NCBI GenBank assembly: GCA_009377605.1
Contig: WHTT01000059.1
Location: forward strand, 1 to 36,084
Direction of reading: 5' to 3'
Length of the DNA stretch: 36,084 nucleotides
Source: Luteitalea sp.
Lineage (GTDB): Bacteria > Acidobacteriota > Vicinamibacteria > Vicinamibacterales > Vicinamibacteraceae
Shown here: positions 23,464 to 31,038 of the stretch, piece after piece
Layout of the letters: every line of letters starts with the position of its first letter
Numbering within the stretch: the stretch's first letter is position 1
Translations under genes and position numbers: made by a program
The notes under the pieces: generated by a model
What the model saw: only the letters and a program-made list of their open reading frames with translations
What the model was told of the DNA's origin: nothing
The model's database searches: none

Positions 23464-23850
23464 ATGAGAGACACGGATGAGGCATCGCCCGATCTCAGCC
23501 GGTCGCGGATCTTCGACGGCCTCGCCGACGAGGAGATGGCCGCGAGCACATTGTGCGCTTCGGCGGGCCGGGCGAGCCGTTCGGTGGGAGTGTGGCTCTC
23601 GACGGCACCGCGTACCGCTGCCGGCACTCGCGGGCGAACGAACGCGGCTTTGAGCGTGCCACGTGAGGTGCTCGCGCGGCTGCTCCAGCACGTCCCTGTG
23701 GTCCGCACGACCGTCTGCGCGAGATCGCACGGCACATGACCGATGCTCTCACGCGCGTTCGCGAGCTGACGACCGAGCGCCTGGTCGTGCGCTCGCGCCG
23801 CCGCCTCGAGACGCTCTCGCGCACCGCCGACGAATCTCATTCCTCCACCG
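23464..23850 (+). pseudogene. Decayed Crp/Fnr regulator, copy 1
   Basis: The start codes SRSRIFDGLADEEMAA, a typical Crp N-terminus. Shifted frames then give VRFGGPGEPFGGSVALDGTAYR and EVLARLLQHVPVVRTTV, both parts of the Crp barrel and dimer helix. The DNA-binding domain is almost wholly lost; only its end (GCCGCCTCGAGACGCTCTCG region) remains. It shares long stretches with copy 2 at 28113-28800, but with larger deletions. It lies between promoters P2 and P3, which face outward. Confidence 0.75.
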
Positions 23851-23853
23851 ACT

Positions 23854-23895
23854 TTGCGCCAGCACAAAACGCCCGCGCCGGGTGCTCAGTAATGT
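23854..23895 (+). promoter_or_regulatory. Crp/Fnr-type promoter P3
   Basis: Operator TTGCGCCAGCACAA at 23854-23867 and -10 TAATGT at 23890-23895, centre to hexamer exactly +29.5 to +34.5. It faces the iron permease gene. Downstream sequence to the ribosome site near 23940 is highly similar to that of P5 ahead of nirK. Confidence 0.72.
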
Positions 23896-23951
23896 GGTCA
23901 TGAGCGTCCCGGACGACCCCGGGCGCGACGCCGGTCGAGGAGAGACACGTC

Positions 23952-24218
23952 ATGCGCCGAGCGCCACCAGAGCCGCGCCCACTCATGATCATCATCCTGA
24001 CCAGGACGGCCGCATCGACGACTTCTCGCCGGCGCCGACCTCTGGGATGCGCGCATCGCGAAGGACGCAGGGCGTCAGGTGCAGTTCCTTGTCGGTGTCG
24101 ACAATCTGTGTGCTGAGCAACACGTGCGGCATTCCCGTCGCGGGGCCGCCGGGTGCACGCAGGCGCGACCGTCCACTATTCCCGGTTGTCGGATCCCGGC
24201 ACTGCTGGAGGACTGGAC
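23952..24218 (+). other. Remnant between promoter P3 and the iron permease
   Basis: An ATG at 23952 has the same ribosome-site context as nirK (GAGGAGAGACACGTC). The frame MRRAPPEPRPLMIIILTRTA looks like a signal-peptide head, then becomes Arg-rich and stops near 24117. I do not recognise the source gene. It appears to be the stump of a gene that followed P3; the permease begins at its end with its own ribosome site. Confidence 0.35.
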
Positions 24219-24986
24219 ATGTACCAAGGATTTGTCATCACCTTGCGTGAAGGACTCGAAGCGTTTCTCATTGTGGCGATTAGCCTCGCCTACCTGCGCA
24301 AGACCGGACGCCATCATCTCGTGTCGGCGGTCCATTGGGGGATCACTGCCTCCGTCCTCGTGAGCGTGGCTGCCGCGTTCCTGTTTCAACGGGCACCGAA
24401 TCAGGCGCTGTGGGAAGGCGTGCTGGCCGTCGCGGCTGCGATCCTGGTCGCGTCCTTCACGGTACACGTGTGGCGCGCAGGGCGGCGGCTCAAGCGCCAG
24501 ATCGAGATGCGACTGGAAACGTCGGCCGTTCGTGAAGGACGCACGGCATTCGTGGGCGTGTTCCTCTTCACGCTTCTGATGATCACTCGCGAGGGCATCG
24601 AGACGGTCGTCTTGATGGGCGTGCTGCTCTTTCAGGCGCACTCCGTGCCGGTGTTCGCGGGCGCGATGGGGGGCATCGTGGCGGCGGCCGGCGTGGCCTG
24701 GCTGTGGGCCCGTTACGGACACCGAGTGAACTTGGCGCGCTTCTTCCAAGTCACGGCCGTGTTTCTCTTCGTGTTCGTCGTCCAGCTCCTGATCTACGGC
24801 TTTCATGAGTTGACGGAAGCGCGCGTCCTGCCCTACAGCGAATCGTTGCACTGGGCGACCGAACCGTACGGCCCCCACGGTCGCTACGGTCAATTGTTCA
24901 CCTATCTGCTCGTGCTCCTACCGATCGGCTGGCTGGCGGTGACGTCTTGGGTAAACAGGAAGACCGGCCAGGTCGCGCATGGCTGA
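24219..24986 (+). CDS. FTR1-family iron permease (EfeU-like)
   Basis: The 255-aa protein has about seven membrane helices and the two REXXE iron-translocation motifs of the FTR1/EfeU family: REGLE in helix 1 (LREGLEAFLIVAISLAYLRKTG) and REGIE in helix 4 (ITREGIETVVLMGVLLFQ). EfeU-type permeases take up ferrous iron after oxidation. No EfeO or EfeB is adjacent. The ATG follows GGAGG at good spacing, and the MYQGFVITLREGLE head matches relatives. It lies downstream of promoter P3, so it may answer to the same nitrogen-oxide or oxygen signal. Length is close to the usual 270-280. Confidence 0.9.
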   Translation: MYQGFVITLREGLEAFLIVAISLAYLRKTGRHHLVSAVHWGITASVLVSVAAAFLFQRAPNQALWEGVLAVAAAILVASFTVHVWRAGRRLKRQIEMRLETSAVREGRTAFVGVFLFTLLMITREGIETVVLMGVLLFQAHSVPVFAGAMGGIVAAAGVAWLWARYGHRVNLARFFQVTAVFLFVFVVQLLIYGFHELTEARVLPYSESLHWATEPYGPHGRYGQLFTYLLVLLPIGWLAVTSWVNRKTGQVAHG

Positions 24987-25040
24987 TCGCGACTGACCAC
25001 GCGGAGGGCAAGAGAAGAGACCAACGCGACGAAGCCTCGA

Positions 25041-25243
25041 TCAGCGCCGTGTCGCAAACATCGAAATGGATGGTGTTCGAATGTGTTGGTTGCTAATTGC
25101 CATGTAGTTGTGACCCAGGACCAGAACGTTTTTCTGGCGCTTCAGCTCCAGGATCCGGCGGATCTTCTCTTCCTGGGCCAAAACGCTATCTCGTGCTCCG
25201 TCCCTGCCAGCAAGCGCCGGTACTCCTCATAGACCGTGACCAT
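25041..25243 (-). pseudogene. nadA: Quinolinate synthase N-terminal fragment
   Basis: The first frame reads MVTVYEEYRRLLAGTEHEIAF. After a one-base slip in a T-run near 25185 it continues AQEEKIRRILELKRQKNVLV and LGHNYMA, the start of quinolinate synthase NadA with its His-x-Tyr motif. It ends within 15 codons. All three iron-sulfur cysteines and most of the 300-plus residue enzyme are absent. The rest of 24987-25396 shows nothing recognisable. Confidence 0.65.
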
Positions 25244-25396
25244 CGTCTTATAGCTGCTTTCTTCATCGCGACCGCGCCTCGTCGGCGAAGACGCGTCGGC
25301 TGAAGGTATTGCACGCCTCATGAGTGTCCGGCGTGAATGAGGCCCGCCGTCGTGAGATCTCACGTGATTGAATCAAGAGCTGGCGGGCAGCCTCAG

Positions 25397-25882
25397 TTAG
25401 AGGCCCCTCGCCGCGTACATCATCAGTCCGAATATGACAAGCAGCACAACGAGGCCCACCCGGGGAATCACCCGAAGGCGGTGGAGCACGTCGTCGGCTA
25501 CGCTCGCTCCGGGGTTCTTACGGTGTGAGGCGATTGAACGCTCCAGTCTCGATTCCATCACGAAATGAAAGGCTGTCAGCAGAAGCCCCATCGTTCCCCC
25601 TGCGAGAATCGCGCGGCCCCATGCGGTCGTGGTAAAGAGGTCGAGGTGTTCCCCACTGAAGCGAAGGGCCAGTATCAGACCAGTCAGAATGGTTAAGGTG
25701 GAGAGGACTGATGCCAGCCTGAAGATCTTGGGAAAAACCGCATCCACGAAGCGCTCTCGGGAACCGGTGTCCAGGTGACCAAGCACAGGCACCAGCACGA
25801 AGTTGATGACCACTACCTCTCCGAGCCAGGAGGCCGCTGCCAGAACGTGGGCCCAGCGGACAAACGTCAACCAGCTCTCCAT
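25397..25882 (-). CDS. CopD/DUF2269-like membrane protein
   Basis: A 161-aa four-helix membrane protein with FVRWAHVLAAASWLGEVVVINFVLVPVL as first helix, the W(A/L)HVLAAxxWLG pattern also seen in the CopD-like gene at 19896. Other helices are LASVLSTLTILTGLILALRF, AILAGGTMGLLLTAFHFVM and VGLVVLLVIFGLMMYAA. A GGGAGTTG site precedes the ATG, which lies one base after the lplA stop. It is probably involved in metal or haem handling at the membrane. It is the last intact gene of the transcript that begins at promoter P4. Confidence 0.75.
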   Translation of the reverse strand: MESWLTFVRWAHVLAAASWLGEVVVINFVLVPVLGHLDTGSRERFVDAVFPKIFRLASVLSTLTILTGLILALRFSGEHLDLFTTTAWGRAILAGGTMGLLLTAFHFVMESRLERSIASHRKNPGASVADDVLHRLRVIPRVGLVVLLVIFGLMMYAARGL

Positions 25883-25883
25883 T

Positions 25884-27080
25884 TCAACTCCCGATGACAC
25901 GCGTCCCGCAGCCATCGGCCTGCTGCCATGCCGAGTGTTTATTGGCGGCGGAAGCTACGCCGTCCATTTGCCGGTGAGAACTCCCATCACAACCTCTTGC
26001 AGACAGGAGGGCCTTACGTTTCATCGGCAAACCCCCGCTCGTAGACGCTCTCGTGACTTCACTGGTCTTCTCTCGAACGCTCGCTGGGTGGAGAAGCGCC
26101 AGGAACGCATCGGTGGGGAGGCCGGGGAAGCTCGCACGCAAATCGAGTCCACGAAGCGCTTTTTGAAGGACTTCGGGGTCGTACGAAACGCCGCGCAGAG
26201 CCTGCTCTATTCGCCGCACCACCCCCGTTCCCAGAAAGTCGCCGAAGATGTGAATCTGGTCGATACGGCCCTTGCGCACCTCGAGACGCGCGTCGACCTC
26301 GCCGAAGGCGAAACGGCGGACGCGCGCCACGTTGAAGCGTGGCGAGGCGCCAACATTCCAGTCCCACCGCGCATATCGCCGCTCCATGATCCGCCGGACG
26401 CCGGACCAGTCCTGCGCACTCAGCCGCTGCCGCCGGACGCCGCTTCCAGCAAAGATGCCGTTGAGGAGCTGCATCCGGAAGGTGGGCACATCCACTTCCT
26501 TCTCTGAGTAGTCCGCGATGTTCGCCACCCGATTGCGAACGCGCTGGTGCCCTTTCGACTGGATCTTGTCCTGCTGTACGTTGAGGGCGTGCGAGATTTC
26601 TTCCAGGTTGCTGTTGAAAAGCAGTGTGCCGTGGCTGAACATGCGCCGGGTCGTCGAGAATTGGGCATTGCCCGAGATCTTGCGGCCGTCGACCATCAGA
26701 TCGTTGCGCCCCTGGAGTTCGGCGGCCACCCCCATTGACTGCAACACCCGGACCACCGGTTCAGTGAAGAACCGGAAGTTGTGCAGGCGGTCCGGGCGGT
26801 GGTCGGTGATGAAGCTGAAGTTGAGGTTACCCGCGTCATGGTAAACAGCTCCGCCCCCGGAAAGCCGGCGGACGACATGAATGCCCCGGTCCCGGACGTA
26901 GCGAAGGTTGATCTCTTCGAACGTGTTCTGATTGTGGCCGACGATGATCGATGGCTCGTTGACGTAGAAGAGCACGTATGTGTACCGCGGATCCAGATAG
27001 CGCAACGCGTACTCTTCGATGGCGAGGTTGATCCGTGGATCGGTGATGTGTTCGTTGTCGATGTAAGCGAGCTCAGGCAT
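25884..27080 (-). CDS. lplA: Lipoate-protein ligase A family protein
   Basis: The enzyme attaches lipoate to the lysine of lipoyl domains such as PDH E2 and GcvH. The 398-aa protein has RRLSGGGAVYHDAGNLNFSF (the lipoate/AMP-binding loop) and GRKISGNAQ with the conserved Lys, plus the C-terminal accessory domain to about residue 335. The last 60 residues are low in similarity and Ser/Arg-rich, so the end may be a fused tail. No ribosome site of its own is seen: the ATG lies inside the end of a 27-codon leader ORF, giving possible coupling. The frame is also open upstream through PdhA-like and DUF542-like pieces. A PdhA fragment nearby fits an old PDH-lipoylation gene set. Confidence 0.85.
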   Translation of the reverse strand: MPELAYIDNEHITDPRINLAIEEYALRYLDPRYTYVLFYVNEPSIIVGHNQNTFEEINLRYVRDRGIHVVRRLSGGGAVYHDAGNLNFSFITDHRPDRLHNFRFFTEPVVRVLQSMGVAAELQGRNDLMVDGRKISGNAQFSTTRRMFSHGTLLFNSNLEEISHALNVQQDKIQSKGHQRVRNRVANIADYSEKEVDVPTFRMQLLNGIFAGSGVRRQRLSAQDWSGVRRIMERRYARWDWNVGASPRFNVARVRRFAFGEVDARLEVRKGRIDQIHIFGDFLGTGVVRRIEQALRGVSYDPEVLQKALRGLDLRASFPGLPTDAFLALLHPASVREKTSEVTRASTSGGLPMKRKALLSARGCDGSSHRQMDGVASAANKHSAWQQADGCGTRVIGS

Positions 27081-27156
27081 GATGCGGCAGGGGACGGAGC
27101 CCGAAGTCGGTTGAGGCATGCAGAACGCTGTTCTCGAGATGCACATGGACATGCAT
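27073..27156 (-). CDS. 27-codon His-rich leader ORF overlapping lplA start
   Basis: An ATG at 27156 follows the GGAGGGGATTCATC repeat. It codes MHVHVHLENSVLHASTDFGL and seven more residues, ending in TGA inside the first codons of lplA. It may be the stump of a gene first placed after this promoter, now acting as a coupling leader. The six His residues are notable, but 27 codons do not show a family. Confidence 0.35.
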   Translation of the reverse strand: MHVHVHLENSVLHASTDFGLRPLPHHA

Positions 27157-27209
27157 GATGAATCCCCTCCGGTGGCGAGCCTTTCGCCAGCTCTATGGCC
27201 ATCACGGTA
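27157..27209 (-). repeat. Promoter-to-ribosome-site repeat, copy without operator
   Basis: Matches 23317-23375 from the -10 TACCGT (27209-27204) to GGAGGGGATTCATC. The operator that should lie upstream is replaced by PdhA-like coding sequence, so the copy is probably no longer a regulated promoter. Confidence 0.7.
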
Positions 27210-27210
27210 C

Positions 27211-27575
27211 CGAGGCTCCAGCGCCGCCATCAACCCGACAACGGTGGCCTCCTCGCCGAGATTGAGATGGCAGTACCCGCCGATCCTGGCCCGCTGGTAC
27301 ATCTCGCCGGCGCGCAGCTCGAACGCCCTGATGAGTGCCATCTGCCGGTAGTAACCGCGCACCTCCGCCCACTCCTCACCCGGCAGGGCATGATCGGACG
27401 TCCGCTCGACGTCCTCGGGTCGGGTTTCGCCGGCGGCGACGATCGCTGCGCGCAACTCGGCCAAGAGGGTATCCGGATTGATATCGTGACGAACGCACGC
27501 GTCGGCGAGCGAGATGTTCCCTCCGCAACAGCAGTCAATGCGATGCTGCCGAAACACGTTGATGGTGGCCGGCTG
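27211..27575 (-). pseudogene. DUF542 (RIC/ScdA) and PdhA N-terminal pieces joined in one frame
   Basis: On the minus strand the first part reads PATINVFRQHRID then CCCGGNISLADACVRHDINP and LLAELRAAI. This is the DUF542 N-terminal domain of the RIC/ScdA iron-sulfur repair protein, with its conserved CCGG. After a linker it reads YYRQMALIRAFELRAGEMYQ and RARIGGYCHLNLGEEATVVG, the N-terminus of the pyruvate dehydrogenase E1 alpha subunit. It stops at AALEP, where the promoter repeat begins. Neither piece is complete: RIC lacks its hemerythrin domain and PdhA lacks its thiamine-diphosphate site. The frame stays open into lplA. Confidence 0.7.
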
Positions 27576-27960
27576 AGAAGTCGACGGACACCGTCTCACC
27601 ACCTCCAGCCAGCCCCGATGCCACCAGGACCTGGTCCTTGAGCGTGGGCGCAATGTAGTCCGTCGTCCGGGCGATCGCCGACGCGTTGACAAACGCCTCC
27701 ACGTTGGCGCCCGGTTTGAGCATCACGAAGTTGTGCGCCATTGCCACTTTCGGCATCTTGCTCACCGCCTTCAGGGTGATCCGCACGCGCTCGCCGGGCT
27801 TGACCTCGATCGTATCGGGCGAGTACCTCATGTCGTCGGTCCCCGTCAGCGCGATGACTCGCGCTGGCGTCGATTGAGCGCCCGGTCCCGGCGTCGTCGG
27901 TTGCTCGGCGTGCGCTGATCCGGCGACGAGACACGCTCCAAGAATGACCCACATCGTCAT
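27535..27960 (-). pseudogene. Azurin-like cupredoxin cut before its copper loop
   Basis: A signal peptide (MTMWVILGACLVAGSAHA) is followed by the azurin fold: MRYSPDTIEVKPGERVRITL, MPKVAMAHNFVMLKPG and TDYIAPTLKDQVLVASGLAG then GGETVSVDF. His of MAHN matches the first type-1 copper ligand. The sequence then switches to DUF542 DNA read in another frame (GHHQRVSAASH), so the Cys, His and Met of the C-terminal copper loop are gone. Azurins donate electrons to nitrite reductases and peroxidases; this 141-aa product should not bind copper. It starts after promoter P4, opposite nirK. Confidence 0.78.
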
Positions 27961-28010
27961 CTACTTCACCGTTCCGGGTGGCGAGCATGCTCGCCATCTC
28001 CATGGCCGTC

Positions 28011-28052
28011 ACGGTACCACTCGTCGCCCACGCGGTCTTTGATCCAGCGCAA
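28011..28052 (-). promoter_or_regulatory. Crp/Fnr-type promoter P4 (azurin/lplA unit)
   Basis: Operator TTGATCCAGCGCAA (plus reading) at 28039-28052. On the minus strand the -10 TACCGT lies at 28016-28011 at the standard offset. Almost the same as P2. It drives the truncated azurin and, if the transcript runs on, lplA and the CopD-like gene. Confidence 0.75.
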
Positions 28053-28112
28053 ACTGCAGAAAGCCTGCAAGCAAGAGGCATGATTCAGATATCTAACGGA
28101 AGCTTGAGTTGA

Positions 28113-28800
28113 ATGAAAGATACGGATGGAGGTACCGCCCGATCTCAGCCGGTCTCGGATCTTCGACGGCCTCGCCGACGAGACGATGTGGCTGCGTGAG
28201 TCCTGTGCGCGTGAGGTGCGACGCAGACGCAACCATTGCCCGGCAGGTGAGCGAGCACACGCGTCCAGCTGATCGAGACCGGCTTGCTGAAGCTTGTGGA
28301 GCTGATCCGGACGGCCGCGACCTCACTGTGCGCTTCGGCGGGCCGGGGGAGCCGTTCGGTGGGAGTGTGGCCCTCGACGGGACCGCCTACCGGTGACGGC
28401 ACTCGCGGTCGAACGAACGCGGCTTTGGGCGTGGCCATGTGAGGTGCTCACGCGACTGCTCCAGCGCGTCCCTGTGGTCCGCACGACCGTCATGCGCGAG
28501 ATCGCACGGCACATGACCGATGCCCTCGCGCGCGTTCGCCAGCTGACGACCGAGCGCGGCGGCCAGCGACTGGGCCACACCTTGCCGCGGCTGATGTGGT
28601 AGTGCGGCCAGCCCACCCCCGAGGGCGTCCTCATCATCCCTCCCTTGACCCGGCAGCAGGTCGCCGAGCTCACGGGCACGATCCTTTACACGGTGAGCCG
28701 CACCTCGTCGCAATGGGAGGCCGACGGCGTGCTGCGCTCCGGGCGTCGCCGCCTCGAGACGCTCTCGCGCACCGACGACGACGAATCTCATTCCTCGACC
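28113..28800 (+). pseudogene. Decayed Crp/Fnr regulator, copy 2
   Basis: Frames in order give LIETGLLKLVELI, then DGRDLTVRFGGPGEPFGG, then TALAVERTRLWAWPCEVLTR, LLQRVPVVRTTVMREIARHM and TDALARVRQLTTERGGQRLG. After an in-frame TAG at 28600-28602 come LIIPPLTRQQVAELTGT and ILYTVSRTSSQWEADGVLRS, the winged helix-turn-helix. The recognition helix keeps the TVSR pattern of FNR/DNR-like proteins. At least two frameshifts and the stop make it inactive. It lies between outward-facing promoters P4 and P5, the layout of a regulator controlling both neighbours. Confidence 0.85.
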
Positions 28801-28804
28801 GACC

Positions 28805-28846
28805 TTGCGCCAGCGCAAAGCGCCCGCGCCGAGCGTTGTGTACCGT
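28805..28846 (+). promoter_or_regulatory. Crp/Fnr-type promoter P5 (nirK)
   Basis: A perfect operator TTGCG-CCAG-CGCAA at 28805-28818 and -10 TACCGT at 28841-28846. The predicted start near 28853 would be +41.5 from the operator centre, the class II Crp/Fnr position. nirK begins at 28910 after AAGGAGG. Confidence 0.8.
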
Positions 28847-28909
28847 GGTCATGACTGTGCGTGCGCGCAGGATACCCCGGGCGCGACGCCGGTCAAGGAG
28901 GCACACGTC

Positions 28910-30091
28910 ATGCGAGATCCGAGCCTCCGGACCGTCGGGATTCTGGCTGTGATCTTTGGCGCGGCGACGCTCGTCGCCGATGTTCTGCTGCTCAGGACCG
29001 AGACTGCGCCGCGGCAATCACCGGGCGCCAAGGTGTTCGGTATGCCGCCGGCCACCGTGTTTCAGGAGGACTACAACGGTCCACCCGTCACCGGACGCAA
29101 TGTGACGCGTGCACCGGCGCTCGCGCCGCTCCAGGCGGGCAACACCACGCACCACGTGCGGATCGACGTGGTCGCCGCTGAAATCGAGGTCGCGCCGGGC
29201 GTCCGCTACCAGGCGTGGACATTCGGCGGTACGGTGCCCGGTCCCGTCGTGCACGTGCGCGAATGGGATCGTGTGGTCTTCACGATGAAGAATCGAAGCG
29301 ACACGGAGGTGACGGTCACCGAACCATCAGCGGGCGCATCGCCATTCCTTCGTGATCTTGCGCGCGACCAGCTCCAGAAGCGGACGCCGGCTGTGGCACC
29401 GATGCCTCACTCGATGGACTTCCATGCCGGCACCGTCGCGCCCGATGATAAGTGGCGTGCGATCCAGCCCGGCGAGAGCATCCGCTTCGAGTGGGTCGCG
29501 AACTATCCCGGCGTGTATCTGTATCACTGCGGTGTGGAGCCAGTCCTCATGCATCTGGCGATGGGGCAGTACGGTGTGGTCGTGGTCAGCCCGCGTTCGG
29601 GATTCCCGACCGACGACGTCGTGGACCATCGCTACGTGGTCGTGCAGTCGGAGTTTTATCTGAAGCCTGGCGACGGCGAGCTGCACGTGCTCGATTTCGA
29701 CCGCGCGCTCGCGAAACAGCCGTCGCAGGTGGCGTTCAACGGACACACGCAAGCGCTTCGCGAGTCGCCGCTCATCGCGAACGCCGGCGAGCGTGTCCGG
29801 ATCTACTTCCAGAACGTCGGACCAAACGACGGTTCGAGCTTCCACGTCGTCGGTGCCATTTTCGACCGTGTGTTCTACGAGGGCGACCCACGCAACGAGT
29901 GGGCTGGCCTGCAGACCGTGCCGCTTGGCGCGAGCAATGGCGTCGTGGTCGAGCTCATCGCACCGGAGGAAGGCACCTACATCCTCGTCGATCATGAGTT
30001 CGCCGACGCACAACGTGGTGCAATGGGTTATCTCCAGGTGCGCTCGGCTTCGGGTCAGATGACCGAACGCCTGCCGACCATGCCCCACTAA
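28910..30091 (+). CDS. NirK-like two-domain copper oxidase / nitrite reductase
   Basis: A 393-aa exported protein with an N-terminal signal anchor and two cupredoxin domains. Residues matching copper nitrite reductase: His167 and His172 with Asp170 between (PHSMDFHAG), His206-Cys207 (YHC), His215, and in domain 2 His312 (SSFHVVG) and His362 (VDHEF). The type 2 ligands and the catalytic Asp/His pair are therefore present. At the type 1 axial position relatives have Met (GMYG); here the segment is HLAMGQYG, giving Gln220. An AAGGAGG site precedes the ATG. It is read from promoter P5 and followed by an HMA-like gene. Nitrite reduction to NO is the likely role; another oxidase activity is possible. 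Confidence 0.82.
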   Translation: MRDPSLRTVGILAVIFGAATLVADVLLLRTETAPRQSPGAKVFGMPPATVFQEDYNGPPVTGRNVTRAPALAPLQAGNTTHHVRIDVVAAEIEVAPGVRYQAWTFGGTVPGPVVHVREWDRVVFTMKNRSDTEVTVTEPSAGASPFLRDLARDQLQKRTPAVAPMPHSMDFHAGTVAPDDKWRAIQPGESIRFEWVANYPGVYLYHCGVEPVLMHLAMGQYGVVVVSPRSGFPTDDVVDHRYVVVQSEFYLKPGDGELHVLDFDRALAKQPSQVAFNGHTQALRESPLIANAGERVRIYFQNVGPNDGSSFHVVGAIFDRVFYEGDPRNEWAGLQTVPLGASNGVVVELIAPEEGTYILVDHEFADAQRGAMGYLQVRSASGQMTERLPTMPH

Positions 30092-30129
30092 GCGCAGCCT
30101 TCCAGTGCTCAGGTGTAGGGAGTCGTCAC

Positions 30130-30378
30130 ATGAACGCTGGCCTCGCGCAAGAACGTTGGCATGGCGCGGGTCGCTACCGGATGTTGGGCCAGTGTCCCCA
30201 GCTTGAAGGTTGTGCGGAAAAGATCAGCCTGGCACTCAGGGCACTCCCGGGCGTGTGCCAGGTCAAGCCGCAGGTGGCGCAAAAGCACGTCGTGGTGCGC
30301 TACGAACCACACCGTGTGAAGGAGCCTCGACTCACAGAGGCGCTCAAGCGTGCCAGATTTACCGCGATCGAGATATAA
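30130..30378 (+). CDS. Heavy-metal-associated-like small protein
   Basis: The 82-aa protein has the beta-alpha-beta-beta-alpha-beta order of HMA metal-binding domains: YRMLGQCPQLEGCAEKISLA, LRALPGVCQVKPQ, VAQKHVVVRYEPHRV and LTEALKRARFTAIEI. The usual CXXC is replaced by CPQLEGC. A GGGAG site lies before the ATG, 38 bases after nirK. It could carry copper to NirK or buffer it, which fits the MerR gene next door. Metal type is inference. Confidence 0.7.
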   Translation: MNAGLAQERWHGAGRYRMLGQCPQLEGCAEKISLALRALPGVCQVKPQVAQKHVVVRYEPHRVKEPRLTEALKRARFTAIEI

Positions 30379-30463
30379 GGGGGTAAGCGCATAACGGGGT
30401 AACGTCTACGCGGTGGCGCTACGAGCCGGGCGCACCGTGCCACGTTCATGTCGAGGTATAACG

Positions 30464-30961
30464 ATGTCCACAAGCCGCCTCCTGATTGGCGATGTGGCCC
30501 AGCGAACGGGCATCAGTACGCCGACGATTCGGTACTACGAGAGCATCGGGCTCCTGCCGGCTCCTTCGCGTTCGACGACGGACTATCGTCGGTACACGGA
30601 AGCCACCGTTGAAGAGCTCCAGTTCATCAAGAAGGCACAGGCCTTCGGCTTCTCGCTGGAAGAAAGCGGCGCCATTCTGCAGTTGAGTCGAGCAGGCGAG
30701 ACGCCATGCTCGCATGTGCTGGAGCTTGCACGGCGCCACGTTGCGGCGGTCGATGAGCGGATTCATCGGCTCACGCGGTTTCGCGATCAGCTCGCGAGCG
30801 CAATCGCGAAGTGGGACGGCACACGCGAGCCGACGTGCCGGGGCCTGTGTCAGATCATCGTCAATGCTGACGAGCAACCGTCGATCCGCATTCGGCCGGT
30901 GCCTGCCCCGAAGCGCCAGCCAACGCATCCGCGGAAGACTGACCGTGATCGCCGTGGCTGA
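30464..30961 (+). CDS. MerR-family metal-responsive regulator
   Basis: The 165-aa protein starts with LLIGDVAQRTGISTPTIRYYESIGLLPAPSRSTTDYRRYTEATVEELQFIKKAQAFGFSLEE, the MerR winged helix and coupling helices. A dimer coiled coil follows, with metal-site cysteines in TPCSHVLELA and CRGLC. The pattern fits CueR/ZntR/CadR-like sensors of Cu, Zn or related metals. The extended 25-residue basic tail is unusual. The ATG follows GAGGT. It lies 85 bases after the HMA-like gene and may control metal handling around nirK. No clear 19-20 bp MerR spacer promoter was found. Confidence 0.88.
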   Translation: MSTSRLLIGDVAQRTGISTPTIRYYESIGLLPAPSRSTTDYRRYTEATVEELQFIKKAQAFGFSLEESGAILQLSRAGETPCSHVLELARRHVAAVDERIHRLTRFRDQLASAIAKWDGTREPTCRGLCQIIVNADEQPSIRIRPVPAPKRQPTHPRKTDRDRRG

Positions 30962-31038
30962 TCGACACCATAGCAGCGTCACGCGGCGGATCGCCGTCAC
31001 CCCGTCGCTGCGAGTCCCTGGCGCATCCCTTGGACCTG

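Noticed and set aside
25360-25380. TTGAATCAA near 25367
   Set aside because: Symmetrical but with too short a spacer for a Crp/Fnr site and no -10 at the proper offset.
30962-31038. Possible terminator between MerR and mrp genes
   Set aside because: Only a weak GC dyad without a T-run; not enough to call.
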